A stretch of DNA of 64,000 nt, taken from Colletes latitarsis (lineage: Eukaryota > Arthropoda > Insecta > Hymenoptera > Colletidae). A model generated the notes under the pieces. The model made no database searches. It was not told the origin of the DNA and saw only the letters and a list, made by a program, of their open reading frames with translations. Positions 1-9,249 of the stretch are shown here, piece by piece; position 1 is the stretch's first letter; the number at the start of each line of letters is the position of its first letter. The translations under genes and the position numbers were made by a program. The stretch covers positions 1,178,001 to 1,242,000 of the forward strand of contig NW_027488377.1 of NCBI RefSeq assembly GCF_051014445.1. The letters are read 5' to 3'.

Positions 1-8
1 ACTGCCTC

Positions 9-45
9 ATAGCGGCGGGACGGGGCCACTCCATCCCGCCGCTAT
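9..45 (-). promoter_or_regulatory. 3' UTR hairpin of E1
   Basis: ATAGCGGCGGGA at 9-20 is the perfect reverse complement of TCCCGCCGCTAT at 34-45, giving a 12-bp GC-rich stem with a 13-nt loop. It lies in the 3' UTR, where reverse transcriptases of this clade recognise their template. The same hairpin is visible in E3, E5 and E8, with a weakened outer pair in E4. Confidence 0.6.
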
Positions 46-270
46 CCGTCCCGGGGCCGCGTTTAGTGGCGGCTGCGAGCCCCAACTCGCAACCGCCCGC
101 GACCCCGTTTCCACCCCTCGGTGGCCGGGCGTTCATGGCCGCACCAGACCGCCGAGGGTGCCACCCCTTGCGTCGGACCGGTAGGGGGAGGCACTCCTAC
201 CCCCAACCGGTCCGACCCGGCGCCGCCTGGCGGGAGGAGGGTCCCCTCAGGACCCCCCTCCCAGCCTAGG

Positions 271-3200
271 TCATCCGCCACGCCGAGGCGGCCGCCCGCG
301 ACGCCTCGCGACCGGGCGACGACCTCGGGCCACCGCACGAGCGCGAGCTTCAGCGCGCCGCTGAAGCTCGCGCTCCCTCCCCGCGGCCTCCTTTTGCAAC
401 ATTACGTTCTCGCAGAAGGAGGCCACGGCCCTCCACTTCTCCTCGCTGCCGAGCATGGCGCGCACCACGCCCGGCAGCGAGACATCCCGCCCGACGACGC
501 CGACCAGGACACGGCGCTCCCCCTCCCACGCGGGGCATACCTCCAGGGTATGATCCGCCGTGTCCTGCTCAGCGTCGCAGTGGCAGCAACGCGCCGTCGG
601 CTCCTTCCCTATCCGGCACAGGTATCTTCCGAAGCTGCCATGCCCGGAAAATACCTGTGCCAGCCGGTAGGTGAGGCTGCCATGGCCTCTGTCCAGCCAC
701 TCCTTCAGGAGTGGCCGAACAGCCCCGACAGTCCGGTGCCCCGCGGTTGGCAGAGCCAGCCGCTCCTGCCACGCGAGCAACACGGACTGCCGGGCCTGGC
801 GCTTCAAATCGCCCCAAGCAGGTTCCTGCCCGCCCGGGACCGCCCCCACCCCCGCGCGACGGTCGACGCGGTGCCGGCACATCACCGCGTGCGACCGCGC
901 GAGCAGGTCCATGGGCGGCATCCCCGCTAGAACCGTCGCCGCCTCATGTGACATGGTCCGATACCCGCGGACGACCCTGAGCGCCATGCGCCTCTGCACC
1001 CGACGCAGCATAGTCATGCCGCGCCGGGAGGCAGCCAGGTCGTCCGCCCAGACGGGGGCCCCGTATAGGGCCACCGACTGGACCATTGCCACATAGAGGC
1101 GACGAACTCGGCCCGCCGGGCCCCCCAGGTTGGGCAGGATCCGGCCCAGAGCCGCAACCATCCTTTCCAACCGGGGGACCAGGCAGCGGAAATGCTTCTC
1201 GAAACGCCAGTGGCTATCGAGGATCAGCCCTAGATACCTGATCTGGGGCTTCACCTCGATGTCAGCCCCACCCACCCGAATCAGAGGGGGTGACGGATCC
1301 TGCCGAGGTGAATGAAACGCAATCACCTCGGTCTTATGGACCGCCACCGTCATCCCCATCCCCCTGATCCGGTCGACGACGCGTTGCGACCCCTCCTCCG
1401 CGCGACGCATGGCCCTCCCCCAGTGCGCCCCGACGGCCAGCACCAGTGTGTCATCCGCATAACACACCGTGCTGACGCCGTCGGGGAGGCCGGCCCGCAA
1501 CACAGAGTCGTACGCGATGTTCCACAGGAGTGGCCCGAGGACCGACCCCTGCGGAACACCGCAGTACACCTCCCTCCGCATATCACCATCCCGGCCCGGA
1601 TACTCGATCCACCTGCCGCGGAGATAATCCCCGACGACCGCCCTGAGACAAGGGGGGACTCGATGATATTCGAGTCCCCTCCTTATCTCTTCCCAGGGGA
1701 GGGTGTTAAAGGCATTGGCAATATCCAAGGATATTGCCAATGCCACCCCTCCCCGGGAGACGGCCGCCTCCGAGAGGGCCCTCACACGACCTATCGCGTC
1801 GATAGTCGATCGGCCCCCCCGGAAACCGAACTGGCAGTCGGCCAGACCGGGATCACCCCGCGACAGGTGCTCGACGAGGCGGGCAGCAATCACACGCTCG
1901 AAGAGCTTGCCCACCTCGTCGAGGAGACAAATGGGCCGGTATGCGGAGGGAGACTCCGCGGGCCGACCCTCCTTCCGGAGGAGGACCATCCTCGCCACCT
2001 TCCAACTGTGGGGGAATCGCCCGTCCCTCAGGCAGCGGTCGAACAACCGCCTGAGGTCGGCCCCAAGGACGCCCTGGGTCAAGACCCAAACCCGGCCGGG
2101 CACACCATCCGGACCAGGGGCCGTGTTACGAACCCCGAGCCGTCTGATGGCCGCTGCCAGCTCCTCCTGCGTGACCCCCAGCTCGGCTGTCCACTCCACT
2201 GGGACAGCCGGCGCCGCCGGAGGACGCGGTCCCCTCTCCCCATTTGGGAAGAGTGTATTGACCACGTCCTCCAGCAGCCGGGGGTCAAGACCCTCGGTGA
2301 CGGGGGGCGCCCACGGGCGGAGCTTATTCAGCACCACCTTATATGGGCGCCCCCATGGATCGTCATCAAGGGTCTGGAGGAGCTCCTTCCATGCCTGGGT
2401 CTTGGCCCGTTTGATGGCGACCTGCAGAGCAACCCGCGCCACGCGGTATGCTCCATACAGGTCATCAGCTGCCCTCGCTCGCGCCACGCCGTCGCCTGTA
2501 CGTTGACGACGGCGCGCGCGAGTGTACTGGCGTCGGGCGCGGACAGTCGCGACTCGCAACTCCGCGATCGCGTCCGACCACCAGTACACCGCCCGGCGAG
2601 GAGAAGCCCGCCCGACCCGAGGCATCGCCGCGTCGCAAATAGCCGCGACCCATGCTCCGAGCCGGGCGACCTCCTCCTCTATGCTCGGCAACTCGGCCGC
2701 TCCCTGCGGCCAAGTTGCAGCGAGGGCAGCTGCCATCAGGGCGTCCTTGTCCAGGCGCCGAAGCGCCCAGCGGCGTGGTGGGCTGCCACGCAGGCGGCCG
2801 TGTCGGGATGCACTCGCGGCGGCAGAGACCTCCATCCGGATGTACCGGTGATCGGAGAGTGTCTCTGCCCCCGCGACCACGTGCCAACCCGACACCATGC
2901 GCACGGCGTTGGTGGTCGCGAATCCAACATCCACGATGGACCCCCCATATCGCCGCACGCATGTGTGCTCCGACCCCCGGTTCAATACCCGGAGGTCGAG
3001 CCCCGCCGCCCAATCGCCCAGGATCCCGCCGCGAACGGAGGTCCTGGGGGATCCCCAAGCCACCGACTTGGCATTAAAATCCCCCAGGACCAGCACCGGC
3101 CGGGCCGCGTAGCGCTGCACGCATGCCGCGACCTCGGCCAAGTACAGCTCGAACGCAGCGTGACCGCTACGGGGCGAAATGTAGCACCCCACCACAGCGA

Positions 3201-3453
3201 CTCCCCCCCAGTCCACGGCGACGAATCCCCGACCGCGCTCCAACAAGGAGAACGGTGGGGACCCGTCACCCCCTCCCCATACCGTCGCCACCAAGCCGTC
3301 CGCGTCGCCCACCCAATGAGGGTGATCAGGGACGCGGTACGGCTCGGCGGCGACCGCCAGGCCAACCCCCCACTCCGCGAGGACTTGGGACATCAAGTCC
3401 TGTGCCGCGCGGCAGTGGTTGAGGTTGGCCTGGAGGAGGAGGCGGGGCGGCAT
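271..3453 (-). CDS. E1 ORF2, endonuclease/reverse transcriptase (1060 aa)
   Basis: ORF2 is the enzyme for target-primed reverse transcription: it nicks the target DNA and copies element RNA onto the nick. The APE-like endonuclease covers about residues 1-225, with a DFN motif at 125-127 and SDH at 200-202. The reverse transcriptase fills the middle: motif A LDIANAF with its catalytic Asp at 577, the GVPQGSVLGPLL block, and YADD at 665-668. Near the C-terminus is a CX2CX8HX4C motif at 956-973, typical of the R1 clade. The frame has no stop or shift, unlike the other copies in this window, and the length suits R1-clade ORF2. Translation probably depends on re-initiation at UAAUG. Confidence 0.94.
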   Translation of the reverse strand: MPPRLLLQANLNHCRAAQDLMSQVLAEWGVGLAVAAEPYRVPDHPHWVGDADGLVATVWGGGDGSPPFSLLERGRGFVAVDWGGVAVVGCYISPRSGHAAFELYLAEVAACVQRYAARPVLVLGDFNAKSVAWGSPRTSVRGGILGDWAAGLDLRVLNRGSEHTCVRRYGGSIVDVGFATTNAVRMVSGWHVVAGAETLSDHRYIRMEVSAAASASRHGRLRGSPPRRWALRRLDKDALMAAALAATWPQGAAELPSIEEEVARLGAWVAAICDAAMPRVGRASPRRAVYWWSDAIAELRVATVRARRQYTRARRRQRTGDGVARARAADDLYGAYRVARVALQVAIKRAKTQAWKELLQTLDDDPWGRPYKVVLNKLRPWAPPVTEGLDPRLLEDVVNTLFPNGERGPRPPAAPAVPVEWTAELGVTQEELAAAIRRLGVRNTAPGPDGVPGRVWVLTQGVLGADLRRLFDRCLRDGRFPHSWKVARMVLLRKEGRPAESPSAYRPICLLDEVGKLFERVIAARLVEHLSRGDPGLADCQFGFRGGRSTIDAIGRVRALSEAAVSRGGVALAISLDIANAFNTLPWEEIRRGLEYHRVPPCLRAVVGDYLRGRWIEYPGRDGDMRREVYCGVPQGSVLGPLLWNIAYDSVLRAGLPDGVSTVCYADDTLVLAVGAHWGRAMRRAEEGSQRVVDRIRGMGMTVAVHKTEVIAFHSPRQDPSPPLIRVGGADIEVKPQIRYLGLILDSHWRFEKHFRCLVPRLERMVAALGRILPNLGGPAGRVRRLYVAMVQSVALYGAPVWADDLAASRRGMTMLRRVQRRMALRVVRGYRTMSHEAATVLAGMPPMDLLARSHAVMCRHRVDRRAGVGAVPGGQEPAWGDLKRQARQSVLLAWQERLALPTAGHRTVGAVRPLLKEWLDRGHGSLTYRLAQVFSGHGSFGRYLCRIGKEPTARCCHCDAEQDTADHTLEVCPAWEGERRVLVGVVGRDVSLPGVVRAMLGSEEKWRAVASFCENVMLQKEAAGRERELQRRAEARARAVARGRRPVARRRGRPPRRGG

Positions 3454-3455
3454 TA
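3451..3455 (-). promoter_or_regulatory. UAAUG stop-start overlap between ORF1 and ORF2
   Basis: The ORF1 stop TAA and the ORF2 start ATG share one A, giving TAATG on the coding strand within an ATTAATTAATG context. UAAUG is the coupling signal described for the R1-clade element SART1, where the terminating ribosome re-initiates on ORF2. The same junction is present in E4 (16264-16268), E6 (26012-26016), E7 (31872-31876) and E8 (57703-57707). Function here is inferred from that precedent. Confidence 0.8.
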
Positions 3456-5330
3456 ATTAATGGCCGCGCCAGCCTCCTCCCGGCCGTCCGTCCCCGTAGC
3501 ACCGTCCACCTCCATGGAGGACGATGCCACCGCCCTCGGCACCGGAGCCGGTGCAGCCCGCCTCTTCCCCTCCTTCCGGGAGGGGGGGGAGCACTTCTTG
3601 GTCCCCACCCTGTGATCGGCTGGCCTCCCCATGTCCGCACACAGCGGGCAGTGGGGGGCCGCCGAGCACTGGCTCGCACGGTGCTCTTTGGCACCGCAGC
3701 GGTAACACTGACCGCTGCGGTCCACCGGCGAGGTGCACCACTGCCTCACGTGCCCCAATTCGAGGCAGCGGTGACACTGGAGCGGGCGCGGCGCGAGGAT
3801 TTCCACTCGCGCCGAAACCCACCCCACCAACACCCTCCCGGATTCCGCCACCTTACGGGCGGCGGAGAGGGGGCACCGGGCCCACACCGACGCGAGGCCG
3901 GAGGGCGACCTGCGGATCTCTCCGATCCGCAGGTCCTCCACAGGACAGTCCCCCGCCCTCGCAAGGGCACGGGACACATCCTGTGCGCTGACCGAGTCGT
4001 CCAGCCCACAAACGCGCATCTCCGTGCGCTTCGTGGGCCGGGCGACCCGGACACCTCGCTCGCCCAGCTGCTCCCGGAGCCTCTGGGCGAGACGATCCGC
4101 CTTCGCGCCGCCTTCTGCACCAGGGATCTCCAGCAAGAGACCCCCGGTCACGGCCCTCTTCGCCCTCACGGAGGCGATGCCCAGCTCTTCCAGAGAGATA
4201 TTCTCCCTGGCGAGCCGCATCGCCTCCGCGAGGGTCAGGTCGCCCCCCTGCGCAACGGTCAGCGTCACCGCTGCCGTTTTTGGGGGACGACCTGGTCGTG
4301 CCTTCCCGACCTTCGCGGCCTTCACCTTGGCCGCCGCCGGCGGAGGCGGAGGCTGCGGTTGCGAGGCCTTCCTCGCCGCCCGCTTCGCCTTCCGCCCCGC
4401 CACCTCACTCCACGCCACCCCCCCTTGGGAGGGTGCTGTGGAGGACGCGACCACCGCGACCACGGGTACACCACCCCCCTTGGGGGTTGCGACCCGGGGC
4501 CCTGGTGCCGCAACGCTGGGCGGAGCCTTCACTCCGCCCTTCTTTGCCTTCCCCGACTGTACCGGAACAGGTCGGGGAGGCACCGCCTTCCTGCTGACCG
4601 CTCTTCCGGCGAGGAGCTCCTGCCGGAAGGCGGCCAGCTTGCCATCAATCATGTCCCCAATCCTCCTCAGAAGATCGTCTTCTGAGGAGGACGGGGACTT
4701 CTTCACGGGCGGAGTGCGGGTGGAGGGGCCCGCGGTGCCCCGCACCACTGCCGCCGCACTCCGCTTATTTACCTCCGCCGAGGGATGCGGCGGTGGAGGA
4801 GGAGGGAGGATGGGAGGGAGGGCCGCGCTGTTCCACAGCGCCTCTGCCCTCCTCCTCCCCTGTCGCTCCTCCTCCAACAGGAGCTGCAGACGGGCGTTCC
4901 GCCCTCTGAGCTCCCGCGCCGCCTCCCTCATTTCCTCCGCCGCGGCCTTCAGGGCCTCCGCGCCACCGCTATTCTGCCCCTTAAAGGCGCAGGCAGCGGC
5001 GACTTTCTCCACCCGCCTCAGGGACGAGGAGATCCTCTCCGATATCTCCTCGGTCACCTCGTCCCTGAGGCAACTCAGCCTCACCGACGGGCTCATCGCC
5101 CCGCCCACCTCGACGACGGCCTGCCCCGTCCTCTTCCTCTTAGAGCCTATGTGGCTCGTGCTGGAGGAGAAGGACGAGACCGACGCCGTCTCGTCGTCCT
5201 CCTCCACCCTCCACGAAGCCGGACCTGGCGCTGAGTGGGGCGCGAGCGCCGCCACCCTAACCCCAACCCCGTCTCCGTCCTCCCTAACCGACAAAACCCG
5301 CCCCATCCCCATTTTATTTTCTGTGTCCAT
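3453..5330 (-). CDS. E1 ORF1, Gag-like nucleic-acid-binding protein
   Basis: This ORF encodes the RNA-binding, RNP-forming protein of the retrotransposon. I chose the ATG at 5330 (625 aa) over the upstream in-frame ATG at 5366 (637 aa): the downstream Met aligns with the first Met of E4, whose ORF1 is also 625 aa. Visible features, numbered from the longer form, are a basic KRKR nuclear-localisation-like stretch near residue 75, an Ala/Glu/Arg-rich coiled coil near 135-185, a Pro/Ala/Lys-rich middle, and three C-terminal zinc knuckles starting at Cys531. The knuckles are CX2CX4HX4C, CX2CX4HX4C and a longer CX2CX9HX6C. The stop codon overlaps the ORF2 start by one base. The frame is intact. 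Confidence 0.92.
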   Translation of the reverse strand: MDTENKMGMGRVLSVREDGDGVGVRVAALAPHSAPGPASWRVEEDDETASVSSFSSSTSHIGSKRKRTGQAVVEVGGAMSPSVRLSCLRDEVTEEISERISSSLRRVEKVAAACAFKGQNSGGAEALKAAAEEMREAARELRGRNARLQLLLEEERQGRRRAEALWNSAALPPILPPPPPPHPSAEVNKRSAAAVVRGTAGPSTRTPPVKKSPSSSEDDLLRRIGDMIDGKLAAFRQELLAGRAVSRKAVPPRPVPVQSGKAKKGGVKAPPSVAAPGPRVATPKGGGVPVVAVVASSTAPSQGGVAWSEVAGRKAKRAARKASQPQPPPPPAAAKVKAAKVGKARPGRPPKTAAVTLTVAQGGDLTLAEAMRLARENISLEELGIASVRAKRAVTGGLLLEIPGAEGGAKADRLAQRLREQLGERGVRVARPTKRTEMRVCGLDDSVSAQDVSRALARAGDCPVEDLRIGEIRRSPSGLASVWARCPLSAARKVAESGRVLVGWVSARVEILAPRPLQCHRCLELGHVRQWCTSPVDRSGQCYRCGAKEHRASQCSAAPHCPLCADMGRPADHRVGTKKCSPPSRKEGKRRAAPAPVPRAVASSSMEVDGATGTDGREEAGAAIN

Positions 5331-5560
5331 AATAGTCCCACGAGATGGTCGGAAATAAAGGTCCACCCGGGCAGAGCCGCCTTACCCGGGTAAGCCTAAT
5401 ACTCCGGGGGTTCGGCAGGTTCCCCGGAGGTGGTCGCTTGGGATTGGGCCTTCTCCCCCAACCATGCATCCCATCGCCGCGCACCATAGCTTAGGATTGG
5501 AGGGCGATTTTATAGAGTCGCCATACTCGTGGCCCAGGCGGTTAAGCCAAGACCCCCGGT

Positions 5561-5634
5561 CCTCCTGCCGTCACGTACCATTCACAAAACCAATAGGGAA
5601 TTGTGAATGGGTCGTTGTGACGACCAACAGGAGG
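5561..5634 (-). promoter_or_regulatory. Nested 5' UTR hairpin of E1
   Basis: Three stacked complementary arms lie within 74 nt: an outer CCTCCTG/CAGGAGG, a middle CGTCAC/GTGACG and an inner CCATTCACAA/TTGTGAATGG closing a 13-nt loop. The structure recurs at the same place in E4, E6 (28121-28194), E7 (33981-34054) and E8, between the element start and ORF1. It probably folds in the element RNA and may act in translation or RNP assembly. The role is inferred. Confidence 0.7.
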
Positions 5635-5713
5635 CTTACGGTGTGTGTATGACTCGGGTACCCCGGGTTCGTTAAGCCCGTACTGCAGCTGAAAGGCTGG
5701 CAGCCCCTGAGGG

Positions 5714-6150
5714 AACTAGCTTACTGCTTGCTCACTAGCTTACTGCTTGCTCACTAACTTACTGCCTGCTCAATAGCTAACTGCTTTCTCAATAGCCTGC
5801 CGGTTGCATTCTACCTTAATGCTTGGTTACTATCTAGCTCCCTGCTTTGTAGCTTACTGCTTGCTTACTAGCTTGCTGCTTGCTTTCTAGCTTACTACTA
5901 GCTTCCTCTTGGCTTACTAGCTTACTGCTTGCTCACTAGCTTACTGCTTGCTTACTACCTTACTGCCTGCTCAATAGCTAACTGCTTTCTTAATGGCCTG
6001 CAGGTTGCTTTCTAGCTTACTGCTTGGTTACTAGCTACCTGCTTTCTTAGCAGCTTGCTGCATTCTTACTAGCTAATTGCTTCCTTACTAGCCTGCTGCT
6101 TGCTTACTAGCTTATTTGTTTCTTTCTAGCATACTGCTTCCTTACTAGCC
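5714..6150. repeat. 19-bp satellite, short block
   Basis: Degenerate tandem copies of a 19-bp unit close to TTACTAGCTTACTGCTTGC. The unit resembles two related half-motifs (CTTACTAGC and CTTACTGCTTG). The block abuts the 5' end of E1 and the poly(T) end of E2. It is the same satellite as at 20606-41552. No gene is supported inside it. Confidence 0.9.
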
Positions 6151-6808
6151 TTTTTTTTCGTAGGGAAAATCTTCGTAAGTCTCCCTCCCACCTCTTTGGG
6201 GTGAGTCAGGAGAGGTGTGTGGGATTCCCCGCGCCCATGGAATGACGGGGGCGTGACCTACCCACTAAAAATCCCGCGGTGACACTTCCGCACGATTTGG
6301 GAGAATACCGGGAATCGCTCGATGCATACTTCCGGTATCCTCCCCGTGCCAGCGCTGTGCCCCCATCCACGGAGGGACAAAAGGTTCCTCCCGACAGTCA
6401 CACTATGTCGTGGCGGCAGGGAGAGAGCACTCCTTCCAGCCGCCATCCGTCTCGGGGCCTCGGTCAGTGGCGGCTGCGAGCCCCAACTCGCAACCGCGCG
6501 CAACTCCATTTGTACCCCACGGCGGCTAGTGGCTCATGGCCGCACCATGCCACCGAGGGTGCCTCCCGATGAGTCGGACCGGAATTGGGGTGACACTTCC
6601 ACCCCAATGCGGACCGGCTCTGCGCCTTGTGTCTGGTGGAGGCTCCCTTCAGAAACCCCTTCCCAGCCACGGTCATCCGCCACGCCGCAGGGGCCGCCCA
6701 CGATGCCCGGCGCCTGGACGACGCTCTCCCGCCACCACACGTGCGCGAGCCTCAGCACGCCGCTGAAGCTCGCGTTCCCTGCCAGCGGCCTCCTTCTGCA
6801 ACATTACG
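6151..6808 (-). mobile_element. E2: old 5'-truncated relative of the R1-clade element
   Basis: The fragment begins with a T8 run (poly(A) on the minus strand) and the 3' UTR words seen in E3 and E8, clearly diverged by substitutions and small indels. It extends through the ORF2 C-terminal region to the CAACATTACG word at 6808, where similarity stops. It is a dead 5'-truncated insertion at the satellite edge. The 13-bp 3' UTR stem (around GGATACCGG/CCGGTATCC) is largely kept despite the divergence. Confidence 0.85.
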
Positions 6809-6825
6809 AGTAGGTGAGTAAGGGG

Positions 6826-6946
6826 AGTTCTGGACAGGGGGCTCCGAGGGGGGTGCGGGGAAGGGGGAGATGAGGGTGAGAGGGGGGAGGGGGCCTGTGC
6901 GCCGGAGTGGGGGGCCCGTGGTGGGTCCGTCGGGGGGGGGGGGGGG
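6826..6946 (+). repeat. G-rich tract with quadruplex potential
   Basis: More than ten runs of three or more Gs occur in about 120 nt, ending in a run of 15 Gs at 6932-6946. Such a tract could form G-quadruplexes on the plus strand. It directly precedes the 20-bp repeat array, as at 41583-41649. There is no coding potential. Confidence 0.6.
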
Positions 6947-6961
6947 TTAGTCGGAGTGGGA

Positions 6962-7095
6962 GGTCGGTAACTATTACCGACAGTCGATAATTGGTATCTA
7001 CGGTCGGTAATTAGTATCTATGGTTGGTAATTAGTATTTATGGTCGGTAATTAGTATCAACGATCGATAATTGACATTAACGGCTGGTAATTAGC
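6962..7095. repeat. 20-bp tandem repeat array, copy 1
   Basis: About seven degenerate copies of a 20-bp unit like GGTCGGTAATTAGTATCTAT. The first unit is a near-perfect hairpin, GTCGGTAActaTTACCGAC. Unit-by-unit order matches the array at 41650-41763, which has one unit fewer, so the arrays share ancestry as already-formed arrays. From 7096 to 7298 I see only purine-rich AT sequence with short GGTAATTATCAAA repeats. Confidence 0.85.
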
Positions 7096-7298
7096 AGAGG
7101 TTTGAAAATGAAAGAGGGTAATTGCCTGGTATCGATAAAAAGGGAAGGGGGGATAAAAGAGATGCATCTGGTAAAAAGAAGTGGTAATTATCAAAGGTAA
7201 TTATCAAAGGTCGATAAAGAGGAGGTGGGGAAAGAAATTAGACGTCTTTTGACTATTTCGAAATTTTATTCCACAAAAATTAGATACAGTTTTTATTT

Positions 7299-7965
7299 TT
7301 AATTATTAATAGCATCATATAAAATGTTATCCAGCGCATATGCCAACAGCTCGCAATCTACAGGCGAATTTTTATCGTAATATTCACGAAGGATTTTGTC
7401 TGCATCACGTTTACGCATAATACTATTGCGTTTCAAAATATTTGTAAATTCTTGGTATTTCTCACCAACATAGTGCGCATTTTGGCATAGCCACGAATAT
7501 GCATGCTCGATGCACTGTTCCAGTTCGAATAAAAACAATAGAGTTGTCGGTTTCATATACATGCAAGCATCATTGCAACAACCGTAAGCACCAAATCACA
7601 AATTGATAACGATGTTGGAGAAGGAGCTGATAGCACATGTTGTTTGATGTCCTCGCGTTTCTGAATAAACACCATTCATGTTGAGTAAGACAGCAACAAT
7701 TTATTTCCTCGAGTATCGCCAAGTATAATTTCCACGGCGGATACAGATCCTACACCGATTGCAATATCCAAATACTTGTATGCTGTGGATGTGAGGGCAA
7801 ACCTCTTTCCCAGTATATGAGGCGTTGGATGCTGTTTCTTGCTACTGTCACATGTAGAAAAGTAAATAAAGAATAAAAGGTAAGTAATGACAATAAGTAA
7901 TAACAATAAGAAAAAATGGATAAGAAAAAAATTGTGGTAATAATACTTACTCATTACTTGTGCAT
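7299..7965 (-). pseudogene. Broken small Polinton-associated gene with a probable intron
   Basis: On the minus strand, a coding stretch starting near 7845 (motif HILGKRFALTSTAYKYLDI) and a second one at 7562-7299 (KPTTLLFLFELEQC...YALDNILYDAI) look like parts of one protein of unknown function that recurs beside insect Polinton genes. Between them the frame has a TGA (about 7679-7681) and a frameshift near 7560. A probable first exon is the ATG at 7963-7965, followed by a GT-AG intron of about 112 nt (7957-7846) that joins it in frame to the next exon. The recurrence statement rests on recall of the family, and no function is known to me. Confidence 0.5.
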
Positions 7966-8099
7966 GCTGTATCGTAAGGAATGCAATAATTCATTTTTTC
8001 AGAAAAAATTTGAACGTAGAATTCAATAGATAATGTTTCACGACGATACTATCAAACGAGTGTGAATATTGTGCAGCACTTAAATGGAACGTTGCATCA

Positions 8100-9240
8100 T
8101 ATGTATCAGGGAAGCGGGTGGCGCGTAGTGGGGGGACGAATTTCAGGGAAGCGGGTGGCGCGTAGTGGGGGAAGGAATTTTTTATATCACATGTTCTTCT
8201 TCTGCGAAAAGTGCAACTTTTGCAAAAATGTCTTTTAGATTACCTTGAACACGTCTAAACATGCAACTTCTGCAAAGCGTATAACATTACATTCGCAGGA
8301 TGATGCAAACAAATAATATTCTTCGCGACATAGATCATTTGTGGGGAAGGAGGAATTTTTTATATCACGTGTTCTTCTTCTGTGAAAAGTGCAACTTTTT
8401 GCAAAAATTGTTTTTTAGATTACCTTGAACATGTCTAAACATGCAACTTCTGCAAAGCGTATAACATTACACACGAATTGTGCGAGCTATTGGGGTTCTA
8501 ATCATTTTACGTACACGCTATTCATATTCTTATTTTATGTCGCATGTTCTTCTTTTGCGAAGAGCGCAACGTTTTTTTTTTTTTGCAAGACGTTTTAGAT
8601 TACACTGAACACGTGCAAAAACGCAACTTCTGCAAACGTATACATTGCATTCACAGGCAAAGAATTCTGTAACATATATATATGGAGACCCTTACCATGG
8701 GAAAGAAATTAGATACCATGTTTTGATGATTTAAAAATATGATATATTTATTAAAGCAATGAATAATTATGTTACAAAACATTACTTTTGTGAATCCACG
8801 AATTGTGCGAGTTATTGAGCCCCAACCATTTTACGTACACGTTGTTCCCCTTCTTACGCAATACTTTTTCAACTAGATACACGTCGGAATTTGCAACGCG
8901 TTGCAACTCGTGTTCGATCCATGAATTGTGCGAGTTATTGAACCCCAACCATATTTACGTACACGTTGTTCCCCCTTCTTACTATTTTATGTTACATGTT
9001 CTTCTGCGAAAAGCGCAACTCTTTTGCAAAGTGTTTTAGATTACACTGAACATGTGCAAAAACGTATACAATACATTTGTGGATGAACACGCGCAAAAAA
9101 CACAACCTCTGCAAAACCTATAACAGCGCATTCGCGGACACAGATTTCTGTAATATATCGCGAGCATCACCGAAAGCATCATCGGGAACAGTGATTTTTT
9201 GTAATATATCGTATGCATCACTATACACATTAACACAAAA
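8100..9240. repeat. Degenerate long tandem repeats upstream of polymerase B
   Basis: A motif containing 'tgttcttcttctgcgaaa', 'ttttagattac' and 'aacttctgcaaagcgtata' recurs about five times (near 8190, 8365, 8540, 8995, 9090). It alternates with integrase-tail fragments. A separate direct repeat, 'agggaagcgggtggcgcg', occurs twice near 8110-8165. This is probably remodelled Polinton flank or TIR-proximal sequence. The ORFs crossing it follow no recognisable family. Confidence 0.6.
8795..8985 (-). pseudogene. Integrase C-terminal (chromodomain) fragments, duplicated
   Basis: The sequence at 8795-8920 closely parallels 52378-52500, the 3' end of the Polinton integrase in this window, including the stretch encoding the chromodomain-like tail and the EHELQ-type end. 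A second partial copy follows at about 8921-8985 and a third lies near 8470-8530. All are on the minus strand and lack the catalytic core. They are tail-only remnants multiplied by local duplication. Confidence 0.65.
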
Positions 9241-9249
9241 GACGACAGT

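Larger units (their letters stand above)
1..5713 (-). mobile_element. E1: nearly complete R1-clade non-LTR retrotransposon
   Basis: The element runs 3' to 5' on the plus strand: 3' UTR (1-270), ORF2, ORF1, then 5' UTR up to 5713, where the sequence ...CCCCTGAGGG meets the 19-bp satellite. By comparison with E8 it lacks only about 240 nt of 3' UTR and the poly(A), which lie beyond the window start. The two-ORF layout, an APE-type endonuclease at the ORF2 N-terminus, a YADD reverse transcriptase, a C-terminal CCHC motif, CCHC knuckles in ORF1 and poly(A)-tailed relatives with 13-14 bp target duplications place it in the R1 clade (R1/TRAS/SART group). Both frames are uninterrupted, so this copy could encode working proteins. 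The exact family name is not determined. Confidence 0.93.

Noticed and set aside
1312..3456. Very long antisense ORFs (714 aa here; about 440 aa antisense to ORF1; similar in other copies)
   Set aside because: They mirror ORF1/ORF2 codons on the opposite strand in GC-rich sequence, have no recognisable domains, and vanish or change with the sense-frame lesions.
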